Below, piece after piece: positions 24,919-33,299 of a stretch of 55,129 nucleotides of DNA. Source of the stretch: Reyranellaceae bacterium (GTDB lineage: Bacteria; Pseudomonadota; Alphaproteobacteria; Reyranellales; Reyranellaceae); contig JALHMM010000036.1 in assembly GCA_022844045.1 (NCBI GenBank), positions 1-55,129 of the forward strand, written 5' to 3'. The translations under genes and the position numbers were made by a program. Position 1 is the first letter of the stretch. Every line of letters begins with the position of its first letter. The notes beneath the pieces are model-generated. The model ran no database searches, was not told the origin of the DNA, and saw only the letters and a list, made by a program, of their open reading frames with translations.

Positions 24919-25911
24919 CTACTGCGGCGTGATGCCGAGGCTGCGCACCAGCTCGAGCCAGACCGGGCCTTCCTCGTCGATGACCTTCTGCATGACCTTG
25001 TGGTCTTGCGCGGCCTCGTCGATGCCGAAGGTGTCGAGGATCTTCTGCACGCGCTCGGTCTTGCCGCATTCGACGAAGATCGCCGACAGCTTCTCGACGA
25101 TCTCCCGCGGCGTGCCGGTCTGGTAGAAGGCGCCGATCCAGCCCCTGAGCTGGAAGCCCTGGGCGGTGCAGCCCTGCTCGAGGAAGGTGCCGACATCCGG
25201 CAGCTTGCGCATGCGCGTCGTGGTCGGCACGGCGATGGGCCGGCCGGAGCCGGACTGCAGCACGCCGCCGGCCGCGGCGTAGCTGCCGCTGCCGGCATGG
25301 ATCGCGCCCGCCGCCACGTCCTGCCACATCGGCGCCTCGCCGCGGTAGTGCACCGCCTCGATGTTGAGCCCGTAGAACTTGTTCAGCTCGGCGACCACGA
25401 CATGCGAGTACGAGCCGGCGCCGTAGGTGCCGATGCTGACCTTGTTCTTGCGCGCGAACTCGACGAATTCCTTGAGGTTCGTCGCCGGCACGTCCTTGTG
25501 CACGATGGTCGGCAGGTGGCCGGCGCTGAAGAAGGCGACCGGCACGAAATCCTTGTCGGGATCGTAGGGCAGCTTCTTGAACAGCACCTTGTTCATGATC
25601 ATCGTGGTCGAGATCGTGAACATCAGATTGTAGCCGTCGGGCGCCGCCTTCGCCATCTGCTCTGCGCCGATCGCGCCACTGGCACCCGTCTTGTTCTCGA
25701 CGATGAAGGGCTGGCCAAGCTTCTGCGAGGCGTACTCGCTGTAGGTCCGCGCCCACACGTCGGTCAGGCCGCCGGCGGGAAAGGTCACCGTGACCCGCAC
25801 CGGCTTGTTGGGCCACGCCGAGGCCTGGCCGCGCACCGCCGGCGCCGACAGCGCCACGCCGGCACCCAGCGCGCCGGCAACGAATCCCCGTCGATTGACA
25901 GACACACCCAT
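24919..25911 (-). CDS. Tripartite tricarboxylate transporter (TctC/Bug) binding protein
   Basis: A 330-residue periplasmic receptor of the Bug family. A twin-arginine-type signal (NRRGFVAGALGAG, cleavage near VRGQA) is followed by WPNKPVRVTVTFPAGGLTDVWAR, the standard Bug opening, and ENKTGASGAIGAEQMAKAAPDGYNLMF, the second conserved block. Such proteins bind carboxylates or related anions. No TctA or TctB membrane genes are nearby, as is usual for orphan Bug receptors. The ATG at 25911 has GGGAGG seven bases upstream; upstream ATGs at 25917 and 25941 have no proper SD. It is upstream of the MBL hydrolase. Confidence 0.88.
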   Translation of the reverse strand: MGVSVNRRGFVAGALGAGVALSAPAVRGQASAWPNKPVRVTVTFPAGGLTDVWARTYSEYASQKLGQPFIVENKTGASGAIGAEQMAKAAPDGYNLMFTISTTMIMNKVLFKKLPYDPDKDFVPVAFFSAGHLPTIVHKDVPATNLKEFVEFARKNKVSIGTYGAGSYSHVVVAELNKFYGLNIEAVHYRGEAPMWQDVAAGAIHAGSGSYAAAGGVLQSGSGRPIAVPTTTRMRKLPDVGTFLEQGCTAQGFQLRGWIGAFYQTGTPREIVEKLSAIFVECGKTERVQKILDTFGIDEAAQDHKVMQKVIDEEGPVWLELVRSLGITPQ

Positions 25912-25983
25912 GGTCATCCTCCCGTTGAAGGGTCTTTTCATTGGCCGTGACTTTAGGGGCGCGACTTCGCAGCGGCAAGCGCG

Positions 25984-26382
25984 TCAGGGCAGGAGCCGGG
26001 CCGTCTGTCCCTGTTTCGACAGCAGCGCCACGGCCTGCTTGTCGAACGACACGAAGGTATCGGCGCCCAGCCATGCGCCTTCATAGGCCATGACGCCGTC
26101 GGCGAAGTCGCCGCCCGCCTCGAGGATGGCAAGCCCCGCCTCGACGGCGGGCCGGTTGGTCACGACGTTGGCCGCGTCGAGCAGCGCGCGGATCGAAATC
26201 GCGATGGCCGTGTCGGCCAGGCCATAGACCCGACGCAGCGCCCAGCCGAACTCGCACAGGCAGGGCAGCGGCACCGCGATCAACGTGGCCTGCTTCAACA
26301 CCTTGTCGGCGGCGCGGCCCTGCCGGGGATCGTCGTGCATCACCGCGCGAACGAGGACATTGGTGTCGACCGTGATCTTCAC
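25984..26382 (-). CDS. PIN-domain toxin (VapC-type RNase)
   Basis: A 132-residue PIN domain. MKITVDTNVLVRAV gives the first catalytic Asp (D6), CLCEFGWAL the conserved Glu (E44), and GGDFADGVMAY with FVSFDKQA the later acidic cluster (D92, D95, D114). PIN toxins cut RNA in the cytoplasm until bound by their antitoxin. The ATG overlaps the stop of the upstream AbrB-like gene by four bases, the usual antitoxin-toxin order. All acidic positions needed for activity are present, so the toxin looks intact. Confidence 0.88.
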   Translation of the reverse strand: MKITVDTNVLVRAVMHDDPRQGRAADKVLKQATLIAVPLPCLCEFGWALRRVYGLADTAIAISIRALLDAANVVTNRPAVEAGLAILEAGGDFADGVMAYEGAWLGADTFVSFDKQAVALLSKQGQTARLLP

Positions 26383-26630
26383 CGCTTGCGCGCCCAGCCG
26401 GCGGCGATCGCCTCGTTGATCTCCTCGATGGTGGCGACCTTCCGGGTCTTGCCGGCGAGCAGGCCGATGAAGCCGGTGATGCTGCCGGCGGACCGCGCCG
26501 CCCGGATCCGGAGCGCACCGTCGGGCAGCGTCTCGACGTCGATCCGCTCGCCCGGCTTCACGCCCATATGCCGCAGCAACTCCCGCTTGAGCGTGACCTG
26601 TCCTTTTGCCGTGACGGCGAGCGACGCCAT
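26379..26630 (-). CDS. AbrB/SpoVT-type antitoxin
   Basis: An 83-residue protein. MASLAVTAKGQVTLKRELLRHMGVKPGERIDVETLPDGALRIR is a complete swapped-hairpin AbrB DNA-binding domain (residues 1-45). The C-terminal half (GSITGFIGLLAGKTRKVATIEEINEAIAAGWARKR) should wrap around the toxin. The ATG at 26630 has GGAGG six bases upstream; the frame is open further up but crosses the promoter. It neutralises the co-translated PIN toxin and probably represses the pair through the dyad at 26664-26683. Confidence 0.88.
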   Translation of the reverse strand: MASLAVTAKGQVTLKRELLRHMGVKPGERIDVETLPDGALRIRAARSAGSITGFIGLLAGKTRKVATIEEINEAIAAGWARKR

Positions 26631-26663
26631 GCCTGGCCTCCGTGGTTTGGCATGCATAACATA

Positions 26664-26683
26664 GTAATGAAAAACTACATTAC
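26664..26683. promoter_or_regulatory. AT-rich dyad upstream of the toxin-antitoxin pair
   Basis: GTAATG and CATTAC are perfect inverted arms around eight A/T-rich bases, 34 bases before the antitoxin start, in a conspicuously AT-rich patch. On the operon strand TATGTT follows as a possible -10 element. Its size suits an AbrB-fold dimer, so autoregulation is likely but inferred. Confidence 0.55.
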
Positions 26684-26723
26684 CAGTGACATCACACCAC
26701 GCTGCGTGCACGGAGGTCGGCGG

Positions 26724-27227
26724 TCAGTCCCAAGTATCGTGTCGACCCTTGTCGGCGCGCGGTGGCAGCTTCGGGCGGTCGGCAAAGAGACCACCCCAGA
26801 TCGCCCCCCAGAGTGTGCCGAGCAGGAGAAACTTCCAACCAGCGGTGAACAGCAAGACGAACGGGGCCAGCATGGCATTCCATGAATCGAGCGTGCTCAC
26901 CGCCCCGACCAACATGACAAAGAACGCGATGTTCGCGGTGAGCGCGCCGGCGCCCATTGCGAGAGGTATAGGCGGCTTCAGGTTCGCCATCATTCTCCGC
27001 CAAAGCACTAGCCCAGAAAGAAACGCGCTCGCACTTACGCTGACATACGTCCAGAAGCCGTCCGGCAGCTCGGCGATCCAGGCGGGATTGGGTACGGACA
27101 ACCCCTTGAAAAACTCCTCGCCAGTGCTCCGCAGCCAGGTGGCTGCAACTGCAGCGGCCGCAGCACCCGCCGCGAAGCCCACGGCCTGGACCCATGGCAG
27201 GATCCGGGAGCTCGTGGGTTCGCTCAT
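26724..27227 (-). CDS. Hypothetical four-helix membrane protein
   Basis: A 167-residue protein with about four hydrophobic segments: near 10-30 (VQAVGFAAGAAAAAVAATWL), 58-76 (WTYVSVSASAFLSGLVLW), 90-108 and 118-140. The C-terminus is polar (DRPKLPPRADKGRHDTWD). No family is recognised. It is the last gene on the strand of the CoA-transferase operon, starting ten bases after that gene's stop, and could belong to the operon. Between it and the antitoxin lies the AT-rich regulatory patch. Confidence 0.6.
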   Translation of the reverse strand: MSEPTSSRILPWVQAVGFAAGAAAAAVAATWLRSTGEEFFKGLSVPNPAWIAELPDGFWTYVSVSASAFLSGLVLWRRMMANLKPPIPLAMGAGALTANIAFFVMLVGAVSTLDSWNAMLAPFVLLFTAGWKFLLLGTLWGAIWGGLFADRPKLPPRADKGRHDTWD

Positions 27228-27237
27228 GCGCTGACTG

Positions 27238-28428
27238 TCACACGACCCGTTGCTTGCGCAGCGCGGCGATCTGGTCCTTGGAGTAGCCGAGGCCGGCGAG
27301 GATCTCGTCGGTGTGCTCGCCCAGCGTCGGCGGGCGGCGGGTGATTTCCAGCGGGGTGCGCGAGAGCTTCACCGGCTGGTCGAGGATCGGATAGGGCTTG
27401 CCGAGGCCGGGATAGTCGATCTGCTTGAAGAAGCCGGCCTCCTTGACGTGCGGATCGTCGAGCGCTTCCTGCGGCGTGTAGATCGGGCCGGCCGGCACGC
27501 GGGCCGCCGCGAGTTGCTTGAGCACGTCGTCGCGTGTGCGCGTGCCGCACCATGCCTGCATGATGGCGCTGATCGCCTCGCCGTTGTCGCCGCGCGCCAG
27601 ATCGTCCTTGAAGCGGGGATCGTCGATGAGGTCCTCTCGGCCCATCATCTTGCACCAGCGCACGAAGAGCGGCTGGCCGATCGCCAGCACGTAGATCCAG
27701 CCGTCCTTGCACTGATACGAATCGCCCGGGCCGGCGGTGAAGGCGCGGTTGCCGACGCGCTCGCGGTTGAGGTTGAGCATCGCCTGCTCGATCAGCACCG
27801 GGTTGGAGATGTTGAGCGCGCTCTTCAGCAGCGCGGTCTCGACCATCTGGCCCTTGCCGCTGGTCTCGCGCTCGCGCAACGCCGCGAGCACGCCCACGGT
27901 GCTGAGCGCCGCCGACATGAAATCGACATAGGGCGAGGCCATGCGCACCGGCTTGTCGCCGAAGCCACTGAGATGCGCCGCGCCCGACATCACCTGGCCG
28001 ATGGTGTCGAAGCCGACGCGATCGGCATAGGGACCGACCGAGCCGAAGGTTGAGTTGGTGACGACGATGATGCGGGGGTTGATGGCCGACAGCGTGTCGT
28101 AGTCGAGGCCCATCTCCTTGAGCGTCTCGAACGGCAGGTTGGCGATCACCACGTCGGCGGTCTTCACCAGCTTGGCGACGATCTCGCGCCCCTCGGGCTT
28201 GGTGGGATTGAGCGTCATGCCGCTCTTGTTGCGGTTCATCTGGAGGAAGGTGATGCCCTCGGCCTTGCGCGCCTCGTCGACCGGCGAGACCCAACGGTCC
28301 TCGCTGCCGTCAAGCTTCTCCAGCCGGATCACCTCGGCGCCCATGTCGCCCAGCAACGCGCCGCAGAATGGGCCTGCGATGTAGCGGCCGAAATCGAGAA
28401 CCCGGATACCTTTCAGAACGCCCGACAT
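27238..28428 (-). CDS. CaiB/BaiF (family III) CoA-transferase
   Basis: A 396-residue CoA-transferase. GIRVLDFGRYIAGPFCGALLGDMGAEVIRLEK is the conserved N-terminal block, and D141 in VGFDTIGQ corresponds to the Asp that forms the aspartyl-CoA or mixed-anhydride intermediate in formyl-CoA transferase. It moves CoA between carboxylates. The ATG at 28428 lies five bases after the TRAP permease stop with GGAGGG as SD. As the last enzyme of a TRAP uptake operon it probably activates the imported carboxylic acid, but the acid is unknown. Confidence 0.9.
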   Translation of the reverse strand: MSGVLKGIRVLDFGRYIAGPFCGALLGDMGAEVIRLEKLDGSEDRWVSPVDEARKAEGITFLQMNRNKSGMTLNPTKPEGREIVAKLVKTADVVIANLPFETLKEMGLDYDTLSAINPRIIVVTNSTFGSVGPYADRVGFDTIGQVMSGAAHLSGFGDKPVRMASPYVDFMSAALSTVGVLAALRERETSGKGQMVETALLKSALNISNPVLIEQAMLNLNRERVGNRAFTAGPGDSYQCKDGWIYVLAIGQPLFVRWCKMMGREDLIDDPRFKDDLARGDNGEAISAIMQAWCGTRTRDDVLKQLAAARVPAGPIYTPQEALDDPHVKEAGFFKQIDYPGLGKPYPILDQPVKLSRTPLEITRRPPTLGEHTDEILAGLGYSKDQIAALRKQRVV

Positions 28429-28433
28429 CGCGA

Positions 28434-30725
28434 TCAATCCCTCCTGTTGAGCAGCGCGCGGCTGGCGCCCGCCATGGCGTGCGCGCCGGCTGGCAACTCG
28501 CCGCGTCGCACCGTGAAGAACGCGATGGCCACCACCGGCACCAGGATCGCCAGGCCCAGCAGTTCCATCTCGGTGTTGCTGAGCGGCATGATACCGCCGC
28601 CGGGCGTGGCCAGCACAAGCCCGCCGACCACCAGCAGCACGCGCAGCGGCCATTCCAAAGCGCCCGACCTGCGCAGGTCGCCGACGCCGGCCTGGTAGCC
28701 CTGGATGCCGCCGCAGATGAACAGCGTGCCGATCGCCACGGTGATTGTCAGGTAGAGCGCCTCGAAGACCGGGATGGCGCCGCCGGCGACCGCCGGCTGC
28801 AGCACGAAGGCCGGGTTGAGCACGAAGAAGAACGGGATGAAGTAGATGATGCTGCCCACCCACATCGATTCCCAGCCGGTCTTCATCGCCGGCGCGCCGG
28901 CGATGCCGGCGGCGGCGAAGGAGGCGATGGCCACCGGCGGCGTGATCGACGACAGCATGCCCCAGTAGAAGATGAACATGTGCACGGCCATCTTGTTGAG
29001 GCCGACCTTCTCCAGCGCCGGGCCGACCAGGATGGCGAGGAAGATGTAACAGGCGGTGGTCGTCAGCCCGAGACCCAGGATCAGGCTGGTGACCGCGCAC
29101 ATCGCCAGCAGCAGCATCGGCGAGTTGCCGGCGAGCGCCAGCAGGTCGTTGGCCAGGCTCGAGACCACGCCGGTCATCGAGAAGGCGCCGATCAGCAGGC
29201 CGCAGCCGGCCAGGATGCCGATCAGCTCGACGAAGGTCCGGCCGTTGACCTCGAGGAAGGTGAGATACTTCGCCAGGCCCCAGCGCTTCTCGCCGAAGAT
29301 CTCGTTGAGTACGACCAGCAGCAGCATGCCACCCATCGCCGGCAGCAGGAAGGCGTTCATCCAGGCGTCGAATTGCTGCGCGCCCTTGGCCGCGATCGCC
29401 TTGTCGTAGTTCTCGCCGGTCAGCGCCATGAGCAGTATCGCGGCGATGGCGATCGCGAGGTTGATCGCGTTGACCGTCTTCCAGCGCCCGGGTTGCGCCC
29501 ACTGGTTCAGCACCAGCAGCAGCGCCGTGGCGTAGAACGGCGCGTGGCTCTCGCGCTTGAAGTACAGCAGCATGACGATCAGCAGCACGATGACGAAGGC
29601 GTAATACCAGCCTTCCTTGAAGGTCTGCACGACGCTGGGCAGCTCGACGCGCTGGAGCCCGGCCAGGCCGTGCCGGGCGGCGTAGGAATCGACCTGCATG
29701 AACAGGCCGACATAGTAGAGCAGCGCCGGGATGACGGCGGCCAGCGCCACCTCGGCGTAGGTCGTGCCCATGAACTGCGCCATGACGAAGGCCGTGGCGC
29801 CCATGACCGGCGGCGCCAGCACCGCGCCGGTCGAGGCGCAGGCCTCGATGGCGCCGGCATACGACGCGCGGAAGCCGGTCTTCTTCATCACGGGAATCGT
29901 CATCGTGCCGGCGGTCAGCACGTTGGACACGATGCTGCCCGACATCATGCCGAGCAGGCCCGAGGCGAAAATGCAGACCTTGGCGGCGCCGCCGCGGAAG
30001 GTGCCGCAGAGCGCGAAGGCGAGGTTGATGAAGAACTTGCCGGCGCCGGTCATCATCAGCGCCGTGCCGAAGATCAGGAAGCCGATCACCGTGTCGGCGA
30101 AGGCCTGGATCGGAATGCCGAGCAGGCTCTCGGTCGACAGCACGTGATAGGCCGAGGCCTGCGCCGGCGTCGATTGCGTGCCCTTCAGCGGCCCGAGCCA
30201 ACTGGCGCCGGCGAACAGCGGGTAGAAGGTGAAGGGCGCCACGCTCAGCACCAGGCTCCAGCCGCCGGTGCGCCGCAGCGCCTCCATCAGCACGCCCCAC
30301 ATGGCGTAGCCGACCCAGATCACCGAATCAGGCGCGCCGCCGAACTCCCAACCGAGCTCGGCGGCGCGGCGGATGTGGATCATCAGGTAGACCGCCGACA
30401 CCGCCGTCACCGCGAACAGCGCGACGTCGTACCAGGGGATGCGGACCAGCGAGGCGCGCGCGCTTCCCGGGAAGATCAGGAAGGTGAACGGCAGCATGCA
30501 CAGGATCAGGAGGTAGAAATATTCGGTGTTCAGCGGCGTGAAGCCGACGAAGAAGCGCAGGCCGAATTGCTGGTTGATACACAGGAAGACCGTGACAGCG
30601 GTGAGCGCGATCAGCGCCCAGCGCCAGACGCCCGTCAGCGCGCGCAGCCGCGTGGTCTCGGCCTCGGCCGGCCCGGTGTGCACGTGCGGGTCGTCGTACA
30701 CGACCTTCTTGGCGGCCTCGGCCAT
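28434..30725 (-). CDS. Fused TRAP transporter permease (TAXI type)
   Basis: A 763-residue inner-membrane protein in which the small DctQ-like and large DctM-like subunits are joined, as is usual for TAXI-TRAP systems. After a 35-residue cytoplasmic N-terminus come about four or five helices, then the long DctM-type region from about residue 180 with ASGLLGMMSGSIVSNVLTAGTMTIPVMKKTGF and STGAVLAPPVMGATAFVMAQFMG, both signature loops. It imports substrate using a sodium or proton gradient. It lies downstream of three receptor genes and upstream of a CoA-transferase. Confidence 0.92.
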   Translation of the reverse strand: MAEAAKKVVYDDPHVHTGPAEAETTRLRALTGVWRWALIALTAVTVFLCINQQFGLRFFVGFTPLNTEYFYLLILCMLPFTFLIFPGSARASLVRIPWYDVALFAVTAVSAVYLMIHIRRAAELGWEFGGAPDSVIWVGYAMWGVLMEALRRTGGWSLVLSVAPFTFYPLFAGASWLGPLKGTQSTPAQASAYHVLSTESLLGIPIQAFADTVIGFLIFGTALMMTGAGKFFINLAFALCGTFRGGAAKVCIFASGLLGMMSGSIVSNVLTAGTMTIPVMKKTGFRASYAGAIEACASTGAVLAPPVMGATAFVMAQFMGTTYAEVALAAVIPALLYYVGLFMQVDSYAARHGLAGLQRVELPSVVQTFKEGWYYAFVIVLLIVMLLYFKRESHAPFYATALLLVLNQWAQPGRWKTVNAINLAIAIAAILLMALTGENYDKAIAAKGAQQFDAWMNAFLLPAMGGMLLLVVLNEIFGEKRWGLAKYLTFLEVNGRTFVELIGILAGCGLLIGAFSMTGVVSSLANDLLALAGNSPMLLLAMCAVTSLILGLGLTTTACYIFLAILVGPALEKVGLNKMAVHMFIFYWGMLSSITPPVAIASFAAAGIAGAPAMKTGWESMWVGSIIYFIPFFFVLNPAFVLQPAVAGGAIPVFEALYLTITVAIGTLFICGGIQGYQAGVGDLRRSGALEWPLRVLLVVGGLVLATPGGGIMPLSNTEMELLGLAILVPVVAIAFFTVRRGELPAGAHAMAGASRALLNRRD

Positions 30726-30840
30726 ACGCGGCGCTCCCCATTTTCCTTGGCCCGCACTCTACCCGCCTTCGCCGACCGGGGAAGCAGGCACGCGGCGCGG
30801 CGGTTCCGTCAGTCGAGACCGAGGGGCACGTCGGCGTTCC

Positions 30841-30866
30841 TCCCTCTCCCCGCGAGCGGGAGAGGG
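30841..30866. repeat. Intercistronic hairpin (family A half-element)
   Basis: CCCTCTCCCCGCGAGCGGGAGAGGG forms a strong stem directly after the stop of the third TAXI receptor gene and 116 bases before the permease start. It may protect receptor mRNA or damp read-through into the permease gene. Confidence 0.65.
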
Positions 30867-30868
30867 CG

Positions 30869-32014
30869 CTACTCGAACACAGGATCCATCCCGGCCTTGA
30901 CCAGCGCCGCCTTGCGCGCGGCCATCCAGCCGACATGGAACGCCTCCTTGTCGGCCGGCGGCGCCTTCATGAACGCGGTCCACGCCTCGATCAGCACCGA
31001 CTGGCGCTGGAGGATCTTCTGGTTGTGCGCCTCGTGCTCGGCCTTCCACACGCCGGCCTCCTTCAGGGCGCGCACCGCGCCAGCGTGATGCGGTACCACC
31101 CAGCTCAAGGTCTGCTTGTCGGCCGAGAGCCCGTCGGCGCCGGGCGCCGCGTCCTTGTACAGCGGGTAGTGCACCAGCATCGCCTTGGTGATGTTGTAAA
31201 CGAGGTCGGGGTCCTGGTTGGCGTAGGCGATGAACATCGGATAGGCGTAGGTCGGCATCTGTAGCCCGGTCCGGGGCGTCAGCCCGCCGGCACCGCAGGT
31301 CGCGGTGTGCGGACTGAAATACGGCGCGATCTTGTGCATGCGCGCCCAGCCTTCCTTGTCGTCGTGCGGCGTCGTCATCCACACCAGCCCGCGCGGCGAT
31401 GTCTCGAGCTCGCGGGCCGTGCCGGTGATGGTCGAGGCGATCGCGGCATCGGCGTCGTTGTTGATCAGGCCCTTCCACATCGCGCCGAAGCTGGAGAATT
31501 CGACCAGCCGCACGTCGGCCGTGCTCAGGCCGGCGAAGGCGAGATAGGCGAAGGCGTTCTGGTTAAGCGCCGGCGAGCCGACGACGATGCCGACGCGCTT
31601 GCCCTTGAGCTCCTTGAGCCGCTTCACGCCGGTGTCCTTCGCCACGGCGAAGCCGACACCGTTGCAGGCGTTGGCGCCCAGCATCATCTGCAGTGGTTGA
31701 GGCCCCCATTCCCTGACGCCGAACTCCAGCACCGCCTCCTGCGCGAAATAGAGGCCGATGCCCATGGCCGAGATCTGCGCCCGGCCGGCGCGCAGCGGGT
31801 TGAGCCGGGCCACGTCGTTGCCGGCGGGCAGCACGCGCAGATCGGCGCCGTGCTTGTCCTTGAGCGCCTTGCCGATGGCGACGGCGATGTTGAAGCCCGA
31901 TGTGCCGGTGTCGTAGGCCGTCGCCGTGATGGTCGGCGGCAGCTTGATGTCCTGGGCCAGTACCGGTGCCGCCAAGGCGGCGAGCAGCGGCGCGATGAAG
32001 CGCATTCTGGTCAT
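30869..32014 (-). CDS. TAXI family TRAP substrate-binding protein (third in operon)
   Basis: A 381-residue periplasmic receptor. A signal peptide (MTRMRFIAPLLAALAAPVLAQ) precedes TATAYDTGTSGFNIAVAIGKALKD, the TAXI opening, then LRVLPAGNDVARLNPLRAGRAQISAMGIGLYFAQEA, the ligand-domain block, and KDTGVKRLKELKGKRVGIVVGSPALNQNAF. The sequence tracks the two neighbouring receptors along the whole length but differs in ligand-region detail (for example MPTYAYPMFIAYANQDP against NYPYPIFMAYDTQSA). It is closest to the permease gene. It has two Cys-containing segments, NACNGVG and TATCGAGG, partly shared with its paralogues. Confidence 0.9.
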   Translation of the reverse strand: MTRMRFIAPLLAALAAPVLAQDIKLPPTITATAYDTGTSGFNIAVAIGKALKDKHGADLRVLPAGNDVARLNPLRAGRAQISAMGIGLYFAQEAVLEFGVREWGPQPLQMMLGANACNGVGFAVAKDTGVKRLKELKGKRVGIVVGSPALNQNAFAYLAFAGLSTADVRLVEFSSFGAMWKGLINNDADAAIASTITGTARELETSPRGLVWMTTPHDDKEGWARMHKIAPYFSPHTATCGAGGLTPRTGLQMPTYAYPMFIAYANQDPDLVYNITKAMLVHYPLYKDAAPGADGLSADKQTLSWVVPHHAGAVRALKEAGVWKAEHEAHNQKILQRQSVLIEAWTAFMKAPPADKEAFHVGWMAARKAALVKAGMDPVFE

Positions 32015-32080
32015 GTCGAGTGCTCCTGCGTTGAATGCGTCGCACTACGCCCGTGTCTACTAAGCGGACCTCGCCACTCG

Positions 32081-33232
32081 TTACTCGAAGATCGGATCCA
32101 GCCCGGCCTTGGCCAAAGCCGCCTTGCGCGCCGCCATCCAGGCGGCGGTGAAAGTGGTCTTCTCCTCCGACGGGTTGGTCTTGAGGAAGGCCTGCCACGC
32201 CTCGACCAGCGTGTCCTGGCGCTTGATCAGCATGGTGTTGTGCGCCGCGTCGGCGTCGCTCCAGGCGCCGGCCTCCTTCAGCGCCCGGGCCGCGCCCTCG
32301 TGATAGGGCAGCACCCATTGGCGGTTCTGGCGCGCGAGCTCGAAGCCGGCGGCGCCCGGGGCTGCGTCTTTGTAGGCGTCGTAGCCGCTGATCATCGCCT
32401 TGGTGACGCCGTGGATCAGCTCGGCCGACTGCGTGTCGTAGGCCATGAAGATCGGATAGGGATAGTTGGCCAGCTCCGAGGGGTTGCTGGTCAGCCCGGC
32501 GCCGCAGGTCGCTTTGTGCTTGAGGAAGTGCGGCCCGATCTTGTTGACCCGCGCCCAGCCCGCCTGATCGTTGTGCGGCATCGGCGGGAACACCAGGCCG
32601 CGCGGCGAGGTCTCGACCTCCTTGGCCTGGCCCGAGATGTTCGAGGCCACCGCGGCGTCGACCTCGTTGTTGAGCATGCCCTTCCAGCTCGCGCCGTAGC
32701 TCGAGAACTCCACCAGCCTCATGTCCTTGGGCGTCAGCCCGCCGAAGGCGATGATGGCGAAGGCGTTCTGGTTCAGCGCCGGCGAGCCAACGACGACGGC
32801 CAGGCGCTTGCCCCGCAGATCCTTGATCTCCTTGACGCCGGTATCCTTGGCGACGCCCAGGCCGAGCGCGTTGCAGTCGGTCGAGGACAGCATGATGCGC
32901 AACTTCTGAGGCCCCCAGTCTTTGACCGCGAACTCGAACACCGCCTCCTGGGCGAAGAAGGCGCCGATGCCCATGGCAGAGAAATTGGCCCTGTTGGTGC
33001 GCAGCGGCATCAGGCGGGCGACGTCGTTGCCGGCCGGCAGCACGCGCACGTCGGCGCCATGCTTGTCCTTCAGCATCTTGCCGATGGCGACCGCCATGTT
33101 GAAGCCGGACGAGCCGGTGTCGTAGGCGGTCGCCGTCAAGGTCGCCGGCAGCTTGATGTCCTGCGCCTGGGCGGCGAAGGCGAGCCCCAGCGCGAGCGCG
33201 AACGCTGCACCGGGCGCGATACGGTTGCGCAT
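32081..33232 (-). CDS. TAXI family TRAP substrate-binding protein (second in operon)
   Basis: A 383-residue paralogue of the genes on both sides. The signal peptide runs to about residue 23 (ALGLAFAAQAQ), then LPATLTATAYDTGSSGFNMAVAIGKMLKDKHGADVRVLPAGNDVARLMPLRTNRANFSAMG. The block GVKEIKDLRGKRLAVVVGSPALNQNAF and the C-terminal AWMAARKAALAKAGLDPIFE are shared with the third receptor. The ligand is unknown. The gene is separated from the first receptor gene by a family-A hairpin and from the third by a 66-base gap. Confidence 0.9.
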   Translation of the reverse strand: MRNRIAPGAAFALALGLAFAAQAQDIKLPATLTATAYDTGSSGFNMAVAIGKMLKDKHGADVRVLPAGNDVARLMPLRTNRANFSAMGIGAFFAQEAVFEFAVKDWGPQKLRIMLSSTDCNALGLGVAKDTGVKEIKDLRGKRLAVVVGSPALNQNAFAIIAFGGLTPKDMRLVEFSSYGASWKGMLNNEVDAAVASNISGQAKEVETSPRGLVFPPMPHNDQAGWARVNKIGPHFLKHKATCGAGLTSNPSELANYPYPIFMAYDTQSAELIHGVTKAMISGYDAYKDAAPGAAGFELARQNRQWVLPYHEGAARALKEAGAWSDADAAHNTMLIKRQDTLVEAWQAFLKTNPSEEKTTFTAAWMAARKAALAKAGLDPIFE

Positions 33233-33264
33233 GGCGACATCCTCCCTGTTGTTCGTCTTCTTTT

Positions 33265-33294
33265 CTCCCTCTCCCCGCGGGCGGGGAGAGGGAG
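33265..33294. repeat. Intercistronic hairpin (family A half-element)
   Basis: CTCCCTCTCCCCGC and GCGGGGAGAGGGAG are perfect 14-bp arms around two bases. The element sits between the stop of the first TAXI receptor gene (33300) and the start of the second (33232). Confidence 0.68.
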
Positions 33295-33299
33295 TTACG

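Noticed and set aside
27238..30300. A 1020-codon open frame containing the CoA-transferase
   Set aside because: Codons upstream of 28428 are the shadow of the permease gene. The ATG at 28428 with GGAGGG is the natural start.
28368..31088. Very long open frame (906 codons) on the plus strand, antisense to the TRAP permease
   Set aside because: In GC-rich DNA, stop codons are rare in the frame opposite a real gene. The translation is rich in Gln, His, Asp and Arg with no domain, while the other strand encodes a complete TRAP permease.
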